Assembly (NCBI RefSeq): GCF_002924365.1
Contig: NZ_PQWB01000005.1
Span: 28,351 to 92,350, forward strand
Reading direction: 5' to 3'
From: Chromobacterium alticapitis
GTDB lineage: Bacteria; Pseudomonadota; Gammaproteobacteria; Burkholderiales; Chromobacteriaceae
DNA length: 64,000 nt
In this document: positions 13,106 to 21,744 of the stretch, piece by piece
How the letters are laid out: each line of letters begins with the position of its first letter
Numbering within the stretch: position 1 is the first letter of the stretch
Notes under the pieces: model-generated
The model's database searches: none
The model's input: the letters and a program-made list of their open reading frames with translations, nothing else
Told to the model about the DNA's origin: nothing
Program-made: the position numbers and the translations under genes

Positions 13106-13143
13106 AAAGCCCGGCAAGCTTGCTTGCCGGGCTTTGTTTTTTT
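13106..13143. terminator. strong bidirectional-looking terminator
   Basis: AGCCCGGCAAG (13108-13118) pairs perfectly with CTTGCCGGGCT (13123-13133) around a 4-nt loop, extended by A/T pairs. T-rich tracts lie on both sides. It lies beyond the CAATAAA boxes and would end glmS read-through transcription. Confidence 0.85.
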
Positions 13144-13562
13144 GCGTATCCCAATTCCACAACAGCCCTCTGACCTACTGCAACGGCCACTCAGTTGGCC
13201 AATGTCTGACGGTAATTCTGCTGGCGCCGATTTTGATGACGTAGTGATACAATAACGCCAAGTGACTCCCCATGTTCATGGGATCTGGAATTGTGAGAAC
13301 GATGTGCTTCCGAGATGCAGCGGTCGTTCGTTAGACTGCCAACGCTCATGCTTTGCGGTCATTTTGACGAGTTGTTTCAACATCTGTTGTTCAAGCTGAC
13401 GCAAGAACATTGCGTAGAAAGTAGTGGTAAGGGAACGTCCTTATTGGCAGCTGCGGAAACGATCGTAGGTAACTCATATTATATATTATGCTTAATAGAT
13501 AAATGACTCTATAAGGCAGTTTTAATTTTAACTTTATTGACTGTTAAAAATCAAAGGAACCA
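13144..13562. other. 419-bp gap before the DUF262 gene
   Basis: No convincing gene is seen. There is a short inverted repeat CCCATG-TT-CATGGG (13269-13282), and composition falls sharply toward AT from about 13470. A 63-codon open frame at 13315-13506 has no recognisable features and no good ribosome site. The last 30 bp hold AAAGGAACCA, a reasonable ribosome binding site for the next gene. Confidence 0.6.
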
Positions 13563-14627
13563 ATGATGAGTGATGTGGAACAGCAGATTATTGAACTAAA
13601 AAAGACAGTTGCCTATGACAGTAAGGATTATACGATTGAAATTTTAGTAAAAAAATATTTAGAAGGGGTGGAGGATAATGAAAATGAAATATATGTGCCG
13701 GAATATCAGCGTGAGTTTGTTTGGGATAATTCCCGCCAATCACGTCTTATAGAGTCAATAGTTTTAGGGCTACCAATCCCACCGATTTTTGTTGCGGAGA
13801 ATAAAGATGGACGTTTGGAGATAGTTGATGGCTCACAACGGGTGCGCACATTAAGTGCTTTTCTAAATAATGAACTGCGATTGGATGGTCTAGAGAAGGT
13901 TACCATGCTAAATGGCATGGCTTTCGACGACTTTGATGTTTCGCGAAAGAGAAAATTTAATAATACTACCTTTACGGTTATAGTTCTCTCTGAAAGTGCG
14001 ACAGATGAAGTAAAAAATGATCTTTTTGAAAGAATTAATAAGGGTAGTGATATTCTGCGAAATATGGAAACCCGTAAAGGGATCTATAGAGGAGCATTTA
14101 CTGATTTTATTTATAATGAATGTGCCAATCGTCCTGATTTTAGGGAATCAATCCGACTTTCTAGAAATGTCCAAAATAGGCAGGAGTACGAAGAGCTTGT
14201 TTTGAGGTTTTTTGCTCTCGTTGATATCTACCCGAAGTATTCTGAATTTTCCCGTAGCGTGAGCAAAGCGTTGGATAGTTACATGGCACAAAAACGAGAT
14301 GAATTTAGCGACGGAGAGAAAGCTCAGAAACTTCATGACTTCAAAAAAATGATTGAATTCGTTGTTAATAATTTCGAGTATGGATTCCTGAAAGGGCCGA
14401 ACAAGGATGTTTCTCGTATCTTCTTCGAAGCGATTTCTGTGGGGTGTCATCTTGCGCTCAAAGAGGTTCCACAGCTCGTGCTTAGGAAAAAAATTGATGT
14501 GCAGTACTGGCTGAGGGATCGGGATTTTTATAAATCTGTAAATGGTGAGTATAGAACACATTCGACTGAAAACTTGCAGAAAAGAATCCACTTTGTAAGG
14601 GATCACATTCTATTGATGAAGGCCTAA
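13563..14627 (+). CDS. DUF262 (ParB/GmrSD-N-like) protein, partner of HEPN gene
   Basis: A 354-aa protein with an N-terminal DUF262 domain. VPEYQREFVWD (residues 45-55) and IVDGSQRVRTL (87-97) are the family's PxYQR and DGQQR-type motifs, the nucleotide-hydrolysing core shared with ParB-like proteins and with the N-terminal half of the type IV restriction enzyme GmrSD. The C-terminal half is helical, and I see no DUF1524 HNH motif, so this is not a complete GmrSD. The gene is clearly AT-rich compared with its neighbours, indicating horizontal acquisition. It ends 2 bp before the HEPN gene. Start is ATG 13563 or 13566. Function beyond the family is inferred. Confidence 0.85.
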   Translation: MMSDVEQQIIELKKTVAYDSKDYTIEILVKKYLEGVEDNENEIYVPEYQREFVWDNSRQSRLIESIVLGLPIPPIFVAENKDGRLEIVDGSQRVRTLSAFLNNELRLDGLEKVTMLNGMAFDDFDVSRKRKFNNTTFTVIVLSESATDEVKNDLFERINKGSDILRNMETRKGIYRGAFTDFIYNECANRPDFRESIRLSRNVQNRQEYEELVLRFFALVDIYPKYSEFSRSVSKALDSYMAQKRDEFSDGEKAQKLHDFKKMIEFVVNNFEYGFLKGPNKDVSRIFFEAISVGCHLALKEVPQLVLRKKIDVQYWLRDRDFYKSVNGEYRTHSTENLQKRIHFVRDHILLMKA

Positions 14628-14629
14628 TT

Positions 14630-15286
14630 ATGCGGGGGGTGATCGTAGATCTTGAGGATAGAGAATACTCTATCGGGCGTCTTCTTGATCATATTGATGA
14701 TGTTGGGGAGACTCGAGGAAAAGTTGATGTGATAGTGGTTCTTAAATCAAGTGTCTTTATTGCGCTATATAACAATATTGAGGCCACAGTATATTCTGTG
14801 GTTGAAAGAATTCACGATTCCGCATCTTCGCTGACTTATGATGAGATTGCAGCTCCGTTGAGAATGAAGATGCTTCGGTATTCCTTTGGAAAAACTGCTA
14901 GTGCGTTCGTAAAGGATCAGCAAAAAGTTTCTGAGGAGGAATTAAAATTTAGAACAACGTCTCAAACCTTTCCGGAATTTTCTGACTTCCTTCGCAGGCA
15001 GTCGCTATTTTCTGGAAATGTTGATGCTAGAAAATTAAATGTAATTGGGGTTTCTTATGGTGTAGCAAAATTGGCCTTTTCAAGGCAGGATGCTGATAAA
15101 ATGCTTTGGGTGAAGAATAAGAGAAATAAAATAGCACATGGTGAGCAGTCTATGTCTGATGGCGGTCAAGGTATAAAAACATCAGATCTAAGGCGTGCGG
15201 CAATATCTGTAGGCAAAATTCTTCGCGATTTCATTTGTGCGGTAGAGTTATATCTGAATGAAAATGGCTACCGTAGCTCTCCGTGA
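14630..15286 (+). CDS. HEPN-domain protein (MAE_28990/MAE_18760-like), putative RNase effector
   Basis: A 218-aa helical protein with RNKIAH (Arg165-His170), the R-x4-H catalytic signature of HEPN RNases, in the context KNKRNKIAHGE. An earlier helix YNNIEATVYSVVERIHD (about 47-63) fits the first HEPN helices of the MAE_28990/MAE_18760 families, which are known to neighbour DUF262 genes. The 2-bp spacing to the DUF262 gene implies one operon. It is AT-rich like its partner. A toxin or abortive-infection effector role is inferred; it could instead be a toxin-antitoxin pair. Confidence 0.75.
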   Translation: MRGVIVDLEDREYSIGRLLDHIDDVGETRGKVDVIVVLKSSVFIALYNNIEATVYSVVERIHDSASSLTYDEIAAPLRMKMLRYSFGKTASAFVKDQQKVSEEELKFRTTSQTFPEFSDFLRRQSLFSGNVDARKLNVIGVSYGVAKLAFSRQDADKMLWVKNKRNKIAHGEQSMSDGGQGIKTSDLRRAAISVGKILRDFICAVELYLNENGYRSSP

Positions 15287-15461
15287 ACAGGGGGGCTGCG
15301 GGAAAAGAAGAGCGTAGGCACTAGTATACTGACCGTACTTGTGTACTTCCACAAAGTAAGGAAATTACGATCCTGATCGTTTTCAGATTAGAAAAAATTG
15401 CAGGAAAGTCCGTAGGTTGGGATTTGCTCGAATTGCTGCCTGAGTACATTGAAATGGTTGT
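15287..15461. other. AT-rich gap, possible gene debris
   Basis: No complete gene. One plus-strand frame is open from 15325 to a stop at 15463-15465 and reads IVFRLEKIAGKSVGWDLLEL, protein-like but without start or recognised family. It could be the 3' end of a lost gene. Confidence 0.4.
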
Positions 15462-15680
15462 TTAGAGCTTGTTCTTCCTGTCATTCATCCAGGCAAGCCA
15501 ACCAGCGCGATGTGCTCGGGCATCGTACAACGCGTGATGCCATGGCCGCTCTGGGGTGTGATAGCGCTCCACTGCTTGATTGAACACGGTGGTATCGATC
15601 ATTGGTCTGAGGTCGAGCCATCCAGTCAGATTTTTTGGCCATTCCCCTCCTAACGCGTTTGCAAGCAGGTCCCTGTCGTA
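15462..15680 (-). pseudogene. 3' fragment of a DEDDh 3'-5' exonuclease gene, cut by the IS
   Basis: The minus strand encodes 72 residues ending at TAA (15462-15464). It includes WLDLRPMIDTTVFNQAVERY and then ERPWHHALYDARAHRAGW. HHALYD fits the H-x4-D exonuclease motif III of DEDDh (DnaQ/RNase T-like) nucleases, and the downstream DARA helix is typical of small 3'-5' exoribonucleases. The frame runs straight into the ISAs1 left end at 15682, and the missing N-terminal two-thirds is not found beyond the IS. Family assignment is by motif only. Confidence 0.6.
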
Positions 15681-15681
15681 C

Positions 15682-16879
15682 CAGGGCCATTCAACGCTGA
15701 ACTCGTAGGCAAATGAACGGTCAGTATTTATTTGCGATATGCCACATGCTAACCCTCGCCATCCTTTCCTCCATCCCCGACCATCGGCGCGGCCAAGGCC
15801 GCTTGTTCGACCTGCCGCACGTGCTCCTGTGCAGCATTCTGGCCGTGCTCGCCGGCGCAGACAGCTACCGCTCGGTCTATCGCTTCATTGATGTTCGCTG
15901 GGACTGGCTGCGCCAGCACACAGGCCTCAATTGGCGGCGCAAGCCTTGCTACACCGCGCTTTACACCATCCTGCGAGGTATCGATGCCTCCGCCCTGGAG
16001 CAGGCACTGCGCCAGCAAGCCGCACAACTGACGGCGCCCCCCCAGGACGAGGGCCTCTGCGCCGTCGCGCTGGACGGAAAGACCCTGCGCGGCAGCCTCG
16101 ACCAAGCGGCACAAACGCCAGCGTTGCAATGGCTGTCAGCCTTTCGCCATCTCGATCACCTGGTGCTGGGACAGGTCAGCTGGCGCGATGGCGACAAGAA
16201 CAACGAAATCGCAGCGGCGCAGCAACTGATTGAAGAGTTGGGGCTGCCCGGCCAGCTGTACACGCTGGATGCCCTACACTGCCAAAAAAACACTGCAGAT
16301 TGCTCAAAAAAGCGGCAGTGACGTGCTGGTGCAGGTCAAGCGCAACCAACCCAAGCTCCACAAGCTGCTATTGGAATTGGCTACCTCACATGCGGCAGCG
16401 GAGCTGTGCGCCAAGCAAGATGTGGGTCGCCGCAACCGAATAGAACGACGCGAGACACGTATCTGGCGGCTATCGGAGGGCACCCTGCCGGAAGACTGGG
16501 CCTTGCTGCGCACGCTGATTGGCGTGGAGCGCAACGTGGAGCGTTTCGACGTTGGACATCAGCAATGGCGCTCAAGCCAGGACACCGCCTGGTATGTCTG
16601 CACTCGGGAGCTGACGGCGGAGCAAGCCAGTCAGTTGGTTCGGGGTCATTGGGGCATAGAGAACCGCTGCCACTACGTACGTGACGTGACCCTGAACGAA
16701 GATGCCAGCCAAATCAGCGTGAATCCTGGTGTGTTTGCTCAGCTGCGTAGCTGGGCACTGAACGGCTTGCGTTGGGCAGGCCATCACAATATCAAAGCGG
16801 CACGCGAACAACTGGGTTGGTCGCCAGACCAGTTACTGGCGCTATGCAAGCTGGCATGAGATAGCATTGAATGGCCCTG
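15682..16879 (+). mobile_element. ISAs1-family insertion sequence, 1198 bp
   Basis: Terminal inverted repeats CAGGGCCATTCAACGCT (15682-15698) and its near-complement AGCATTGAATGGCCCTG (16863-16879) match at 16 of 17 positions. Size and the CAGGGC terminus fit ISAs1. It holds one transposase gene, broken by a frameshift. Flanks are CTGTCGTAC on the left and CTGGGTGAG on the right: no 8-10 bp target duplication is visible, suggesting a deletion or recombination next to the element. Confidence 0.9.
15713..16859 (+). pseudogene. ISAs1-family transposase, frameshifted at a poly-A run
   Basis: DDE transposase with the ISAs1 N-terminal motif ILSSIPDHRRGQGRLFDL, the first Asp in VALDGKTLRGS, the second in LYTLDALHCQ and the Glu region GHWGIENRCHYVRDV. 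The frame breaks at a run of seven A (16284-16290): the first frame stops at 16319-16321, while the C-terminal half continues in the +1 frame. Nine A would restore the family's CQKKT sequence, so loss of two A is the simplest explanation. A start at ATG 15746 (MLTLAIL) is also possible. Confidence 0.85.
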
Positions 16880-17225
16880 CTGGGTGAGTGGTCCATTTAT
16901 AATATCCCATGCCTTCCTTCACGCGGGATGGGGCGGGGGTGCGGGCTTGCCTTCAAATTTGTTTTCTATTTTGACTAAACTCGTTTTGATATTTAATTTC
17001 AAAATCCAGTCAAGGCGCGATGAGTGGTAACTGCAGGGAATGGCGTGCTAAATTGATATTCCATGCCGCTTCGTGCGATATTGCCGGTGATGGCATATGA
17101 ATGGCCGGCGGCATGCGGCATGAATCGATTTCAGTTTCTATGATTTTTTTGGTTTTCCAGTTTGCGGGCCATCTTCGCTGGCGAAAGTCGCGGAGGCGAG
17201 CATCCCGGCGGTATGGAGCAATGGC
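16880..17225. other. 346-bp gap at the distal edge of the island
   Basis: No gene found. The first part is GC-rich with a G-run (GGGATGGGGCGGGGGTGCGG). A tract from about 16950 to 17010 is AT-rich and contains CTATTTTGAC (16966-16975), a weak inverted resemblance to TnsB-type sites. The rest leads into the HD-fold gene. Confidence 0.5.
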
Positions 17226-17798
17226 ATGAACGCTGCATTCATTCAGACCGTTTCCGGTCGTTATCTCAATGTGCTGGACCCAAGGCCGGAGGATATCGAT
17301 ATTGTCGATATCGCCCACCATCTGGCGCATATTTGCCGTTTCTGCGGCGCTTGCCGCCAGTTTTACAGCGAAGCGGAGCACGCCGTGCGGCTGGCGGAAA
17401 TCCTGCCTGGCAGGCTGCAATTGGCGGGTTTGCTGAGCGGCGCGGCCAAGGCCTATTGCGGCGAGGTGGTGAGGGCGGAGCGCTACGACGTCGCGCCTTG
17501 CCGGAACAGGCTGGCGGCGGCGGTGGAGGCGCGCTTCGAACTGGAGCTGAATGGCGAGGACAGGGCGGAGCTGGCCCTGGCCGAGGCGCGGCTGCTGGCC
17601 ACGGAGCGGCGCGACCTGATGCCGCCTGACCGGCAAGAGTGGCCGATTCTGGCGGGGATTCAGCCGCTGCAGGAGCGGATCTGGCCCATGCCCATCTCCC
17701 AGGCGCTGGCCAGGTTCTGCGAACAATACGAGCAGGCCCTGCGCTGGCCGCAGCCGTCACGCATCCAGTTGAGGCGCGACGGGCTGGTCGGGACGTGA
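17226..17798 (+). CDS. HD-domain-family protein lacking the HD residues
   Basis: A 190-aa protein resembling short HD-superfamily phosphohydrolases that begin with (L)NP.P..ID..DIAH.L.HICRF. Residues 13-60 (YLNVLDPRPEDIDIVDIAHH, HICRFCG, FYSEAEHAVRLAEIL) match. The family's LLHDAAEAY signature reads LLSGAAKAY at 69-77, so the His-Asp pair is Ser-Gly, and the usual His of GHTREFYS is Ala42. Metal binding and catalysis are probably lost. Convergent with kup. Confidence 0.7.
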   Translation: MNAAFIQTVSGRYLNVLDPRPEDIDIVDIAHHLAHICRFCGACRQFYSEAEHAVRLAEILPGRLQLAGLLSGAAKAYCGEVVRAERYDVAPCRNRLAAAVEARFELELNGEDRAELALAEARLLATERRDLMPPDRQEWPILAGIQPLQERIWPMPISQALARFCEQYEQALRWPQPSRIQLRRDGLVGT

Positions 17799-17823
17799 AA
17801 AAGGCGCGCCTTTGGGCGCGCCT
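17798..17823 (-). terminator. rho-independent terminator of kup
   Basis: On the minus strand AGGCGCGCC (17823-17815) pairs perfectly with GGCGCGCCT (17810-17802) around a 4-nt loop, followed by a T-run from 17802 down to 17798. It sits 20 bp beyond the kup stop. Confidence 0.85.
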
Positions 17824-17843
17824 GGCAGTCATCATGCGGGAGC

Positions 17844-19709
17844 TTACAGCTCGACCTGGGCGCCCAGCTCCACCACGCGGTTGGTCGGCACTTGGAAGAA
17901 GTCCGTCGCGCGCAGGGCGTTCTTGCTCATCCACATGAACAGTTTGCTGCGCCAGCGCGCCATTCCCGGATGCTCGGTGGCGACGATGGTCTCGCGCGAC
18001 AGGAAGAAGGACGTGTCCATCAGTTCCATCTCCAGGCCGTCCTTGGCGCACATTTCCAACACCTGCAGCACGTTCGGGTCTTCCTTGAAGCCGTAGCGCG
18101 CCACTACGCGCCAGAACGAGGCCGACATCTGCACCACGTCCAGTCTGTCATCGTCGGAAATATACGGCACATCCTCGGTGCGCACCGTCATCAGCACGAC
18201 TCGCTCATGCAGCACCTTGTTGTGTTTCAGATTATGCAGCATCGCGTGCGGCACGCCGTGCAAGGTGCTGGTCAGGAACACCGCGGTGCCCTGCACGCGC
18301 GTCGGCGGGAAGGCTTCCAGATTCTCGATGAAGCCTTCCAGCGGCAGCGCTTGTTCGCGCAGGCGGTTGAACAGCAGCTCGCGGCCGCGCTTCCAGGTGC
18401 TCATCAAGAGGAAGATCACCGCGCCCATCGCCAGCGGCAGCCAGCCGCCGTCGCCTATCTTGTGGAAGTTGGCGCTGAAGAAGGCGAAGTCGATGATGCC
18501 GAAGAACACGGTGATGCTCAGCGCCAGCGGCAGCGGCCAGCGCCAGTTGACCCGCGCCACCACGAAGAACAGCAGGGTGGTGATCAGCATGGTGCCGGTG
18601 ACGGCGATGCCGTAGGCCGCGGCCAGGCTGTCGGACGAGCGGAAGGTCAGCACCACGATCATCACGGATATCATCAGCAGCCAGTTGATGAAGGGCATGT
18701 AGATCTGGCCGATTTCCTGCGCCGAAGTGTGCTCCACCTCCATGCGCGGGCTGTAGCCCAGCTGTATGGCCTGGCGCGACAGCGAGAAGGCGCCGGAGAT
18801 CACCGCCTGCGAGGCGATGACGGTAGCCAGGGTGGCCAGCATGATCAGCGGCACCAGGCCCCAGTCCGGCGCCAGGATGAAGAAGGGGTTCTTGATGGCG
18901 GACGGATCGCGCATCAGCAGCGCGCCCTGGCCGAAGTAGTTCAGGGCCAGGCCAGGCAGCACCAGAGCAAACCAGGCGCGGCGGATCGGCGTCTTGCCGA
19001 AGTGGCCCATGTCGGCGTACAGCGCCTCGGCGCCTGTCAAGGCCAGCACTACCGAGCCCAGCGTCAGGAAGGCGTGGAAACCGTGCTGCTGGACGAAGTA
19101 CAGGGCGTGCAGCGGATTCAGGCCGTGCAGCACGGCCGGCGTGACCAGAATTTCCTTGAGGCCCATCAGGCCTATGGTGGCGAACCACACCATCATCACC
19201 GGGCCGAACAGCATGCCCACCTTGGCGGTGCCGAAGCGCTGCAGCAGGAACAGGCCCAGCAGCACGCTGACCGCTACCGGCAGCACCCAGGTTTGCATCG
19301 CGGGCGACAGCACTTCCATGCCTTCCGCCGCCGACAGCACCGAGATGGCCGGCGTGATGATGGCGTCGCCATAGAACAGCGAGGCGCCGAACAGGCCGAG
19401 CAGCACGATCTTCCAGCGCGCGGCGTGGGTGGTGTAATGGCGCGCCAACGCCATCAGCGCCATGATGCCGCCCTCGCCGCGGTTGTCCGCGCGCAGGATG
19501 AAGGCGACGTATTTGATCGAGACCACGAAGATCAGCGACCAGAAGATCAGCGACAGGATGCCGAAGATGTTTTCAGGAGTGGTGGGGATGTTTTGGCCGG
19601 TGAAGCATTCGCGCAGCGTATACAGCGGGCTGGTGCCGATATCGCCGTAGACCACGCCCAGCGCGGCCAGCGTCAGGCCAGCCATGGCCTGTTTCTTGTG
19701 ATCCTGCAT
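17844..19709 (-). CDS. kup: KUP-family potassium uptake transporter
   Basis: Low-affinity K+/H+ symporter of the inner membrane. The N-terminus MQDHKKQAMAGLTLAALGVV leads into YGDIGTSPLYTLRE, the KUP hallmark. About twelve membrane segments are followed by a cytoplasmic C-terminal domain. I use the start at 19709, which gives 621 aa, the same size as E. coli Kup; the longer open frame adds 92 residues with no family resemblance. It is divergent from proS. Confidence 0.97.
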   Translation of the reverse strand: MQDHKKQAMAGLTLAALGVVYGDIGTSPLYTLRECFTGQNIPTTPENIFGILSLIFWSLIFVVSIKYVAFILRADNRGEGGIMALMALARHYTTHAARWKIVLLGLFGASLFYGDAIITPAISVLSAAEGMEVLSPAMQTWVLPVAVSVLLGLFLLQRFGTAKVGMLFGPVMMVWFATIGLMGLKEILVTPAVLHGLNPLHALYFVQQHGFHAFLTLGSVVLALTGAEALYADMGHFGKTPIRRAWFALVLPGLALNYFGQGALLMRDPSAIKNPFFILAPDWGLVPLIMLATLATVIASQAVISGAFSLSRQAIQLGYSPRMEVEHTSAQEIGQIYMPFINWLLMISVMIVVLTFRSSDSLAAAYGIAVTGTMLITTLLFFVVARVNWRWPLPLALSITVFFGIIDFAFFSANFHKIGDGGWLPLAMGAVIFLLMSTWKRGRELLFNRLREQALPLEGFIENLEAFPPTRVQGTAVFLTSTLHGVPHAMLHNLKHNKVLHERVVLMTVRTEDVPYISDDDRLDVVQMSASFWRVVARYGFKEDPNVLQVLEMCAKDGLEMELMDTSFFLSRETIVATEHPGMARWRSKLFMWMSKNALRATDFFQVPTNRVVELGAQVEL

Positions 19710-20037
19710 AAGTTTCCATTGCGGGTTGTGCATCGCGCATGCCGCGGCGGCGATGCGAGAGCCGGATGCATCTTGGGCCTGCGTCGTAACATCATAGTGG
19801 ATGAAGGCGACGGAATAAAAAAGCCGTAAAAGTGCTCGGAGCGCGCAGGTTACTCCAGAGCGACTGGGCAGCCAAGAGGGCGTAGCCGCGCGGCTGGCAG
19901 GGTTGTTGTAGCGCAGCAACTGTCGAAATGGCCGGCGTTGACGGCGCGGGCCTGGGCGTGAGAAGGGGCGACGCTTGGCCGCCAAGGCGGGACGACGCTA
20001 CAATCATAGCCATTTAGCCGAATTCCAAGGACGCACC
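19710..20037. other. 328-bp divergent kup-proS intergenic region
   Basis: No gene is seen. It contains the proS promoter at its right end and presumably the kup promoter toward its left. The segment around 19901-19925 has short inverted repeats (GTTGTTGTAGCGCAGCAAC). No riboswitch was recognised. Confidence 0.5.
19975..20004 (+). promoter_or_regulatory. candidate proS promoter
   Basis: TTGGCC (19975-19980) and TACAAT (19999-20004) with an 18-bp spacer. The -10 box ends 33 bp before the proS ATG. Confidence 0.55.
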
Positions 20038-21744
20038 ATGCGCGCATCGCAGTTTTTCATTTCCACTCTGAAGGAAGCTCCCGCCGACGCCGACATCACC
20101 AGCCAGAAGCTGATGATGCGCGCCGGCTTCATCCGCAAGCAGGCCGCCGGCATCTACTCCTGGATGCCGATGGGACTGCGCGTGCTGCGCAAGGTTGAGA
20201 ACATCATCCGCGAGGAAATGAACCGCGCCGGCGCCATCGAGGTGAGCCTGCCGGTGGTGCAGCCGGCCGAGCTGTGGCAGGAAACCGGCCGCTGGGACGC
20301 GATGGGCGCCGAGCTGCTGCGCTTCAAGGACCGTCACGAGCGCGATTTCGCGCTGCAGCCGACGGCCGAGGAAGTGATCACCGACATCGCCCGCCGCGAG
20401 CTGCGCAGCTACCGCGCGCTGCCGAAGAACTTCTTCCAGATCCAGACCAAGTTCCGCGACGAGCGCCGTCCGCGCTTCGGCGTGATGCGCGGCCGCGAGT
20501 TCACCATGAAGGATGCGTACTCGTTCGACCGCAGCGCCGAAGACGCCGGCAAGAGCTATGACAATATGTACGCGGCCTACCGTCGCATCTTCGACCGCTT
20601 CGGCCTGACCTACCGCGCGGTGGCGGCCGACACCGGCGCCATCGGCGGCGACCGCTCGCATGAATTCCAGGTGATCGCCGACACCGGCGAAGACGCCATC
20701 GTCTACTGTCCGCAATCGGAATACGCCGCCAATATCGAACTGGCCGAAGCCGTGGCGCCGGCCGGCGAGCGCGCCGCAGCCTCTGCCGCGTTGACCAAGG
20801 CGCATACGCCTAAGGTCAAGACCATCGCCGAGCTGGTGGACTTCCTGAAGATCGATATCCAGCAGACCGTCAAGGCGGTGGTGGTGGAAGGCGAAGAGGG
20901 CGAGGCGGTGCTGATGCTGGTGCGCGGCGACCATGAGCTGAACGAAGTGAAAGCGCAAAAAGTGGCCGGCATCAAGAACCCGCTGGCTTTCGCCAGCCCG
21001 GCCGCCATCCGCGACGCCTTCGGCGCCAATCCCGGCTCGCTGGGCCCGGTGGGCTTCCAGGGCCGCGTGATCGCCGACCGCACCGTGGCCAAGATGGCCG
21101 ACTTCGTCATCGGCGCGAATGAGGACGACCAGCACTACACCGGCGCCAACTTCGGCCGCGACTGCGCCGAGCCGGAAGTGTTCGACATCCGCAACGTGGT
21201 GGAAGGCGATCCGTCGCCGGACGGCCAGGGCCTGCTGGCCATCCAGCGCGGCATCGAAGTGGGCCACGTGTTCTACCTGGGCACCAAGTACTCCGCCGCG
21301 ATGAACGCCACCTTCCTGGACGAAGACGGCAAACCCAAGCCGTTCGAAATGGGTTGCTACGGCATAGGCGTGACCCGCATCCTGGGCGCCGCCATCGAGC
21401 AGAATTACGACGATAAGGGCATGATCTGGCCGGATGCCATGGCGCCGTTCGCCGTGGTGATCTGCCCGGTGGGCTACGACCGCTCCGACGCGGTGAAGGA
21501 AGCCGCCGACAAGCTGTATGCGGATCTGGCCGCCAAGGGCGTGGACGTGATGCTGGACGACCGCGGAGAGCGCCCGGGCGCGATGTTCGCCGACTGGGAA
21601 CTGATCGGCGCGCCGCACCGCGTCACCATCGGCGACCGCGGCCTGAAGGAAGGCAAGGTGGAATACCAGCATCGCCGAGACAGCGAGGCCACCGCCGTCG
21701 CCGCCGACGCCATCCTGGACCACGTGCTGTCCAAGCTGGCGTGA
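20038..21744 (+). CDS. proS: prolyl-tRNA synthetase
   Basis: Class II aminoacyl-tRNA synthetase, bacterial type with the inserted editing domain (568 aa from ATG 20038). It opens [20 protein letters not shown]; motif 2 is around [25 protein letters not shown] (key part [16 protein letters not shown]) and motif 3 around [13 protein letters not shown]. The insertion domain spans roughly residues 225-385. Preceded by CAAGGACGCACC as a ribosome site. Its stop overlaps the next ATG by one base (TGATG). Confidence 0.98.
   Translation: MRASQFFISTLKEAPADADITSQKLMMRAGFIRKQAAGIYSWMPMGLRVLRKVENIIREEMNRAGAIEVSLPVVQPAELWQETGRWDAMGAELLRFKDRHERDFALQPTAEEVITDIARRELRSYRALPKNFFQIQTKFRDERRPRFGVMRGREFTMKDAYSFDRSAEDAGKSYDNMYAAYRRIFDRFGLTYRAVAADTGAIGGDRSHEFQVIADTGEDAIVYCPQSEYAANIELAEAVAPAGERAAASAALTKAHTPKVKTIAELVDFLKIDIQQTVKAVVVEGEEGEAVLMLVRGDHELNEVKAQKVAGIKNPLAFASPAAIRDAFGANPGSLGPVGFQGRVIADRTVAKMADFVIGANEDDQHYTGANFGRDCAEPEVFDIRNVVEGDPSPDGQGLLAIQRGIEVGHVFYLGTKYSAAMNATFLDEDGKPKPFEMGCYGIGVTRILGAAIEQNYDDKGMIWPDAMAPFAVVICPVGYDRSDAVKEAADKLYADLAAKGVDVMLDDRGERPGAMFADWELIGAPHRVTIGDRGLKEGKVEYQHRRDSEATAVAADAILDHVLSKLA

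Noticed and set aside
13041..13143. Whether the CAATAAA boxes are merely AT-rich leader or terminator sequence of glmS.
   Set aside because: Exact 20-bp spacing, the terminal TGT and the 23-bp distance from the glmS stop make the Tn7-end reading better, though it is not proven.
13315..13506. A 63-codon open frame upstream of the DUF262 gene.
   Set aside because: No ribosome binding site, no recognised motif, and unremarkable length for an AT-rich gap. Could be debris, but not supportable as a gene.
15325..15465. Protein-like frame IVFRLEKIAGKSVGWDLLEL ending at 15465.
   Set aside because: No start codon or family. It converges on the exonuclease fragment's stop. Noted only as possible debris in the gap description.
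16966..16975. CTATTTTGAC as a left end of the Tn7-like element.
   Set aside because: Only one weak site, no terminal ACA plus GACTT nearby, and no regular spacing. Mentioned as a possibility, not called.
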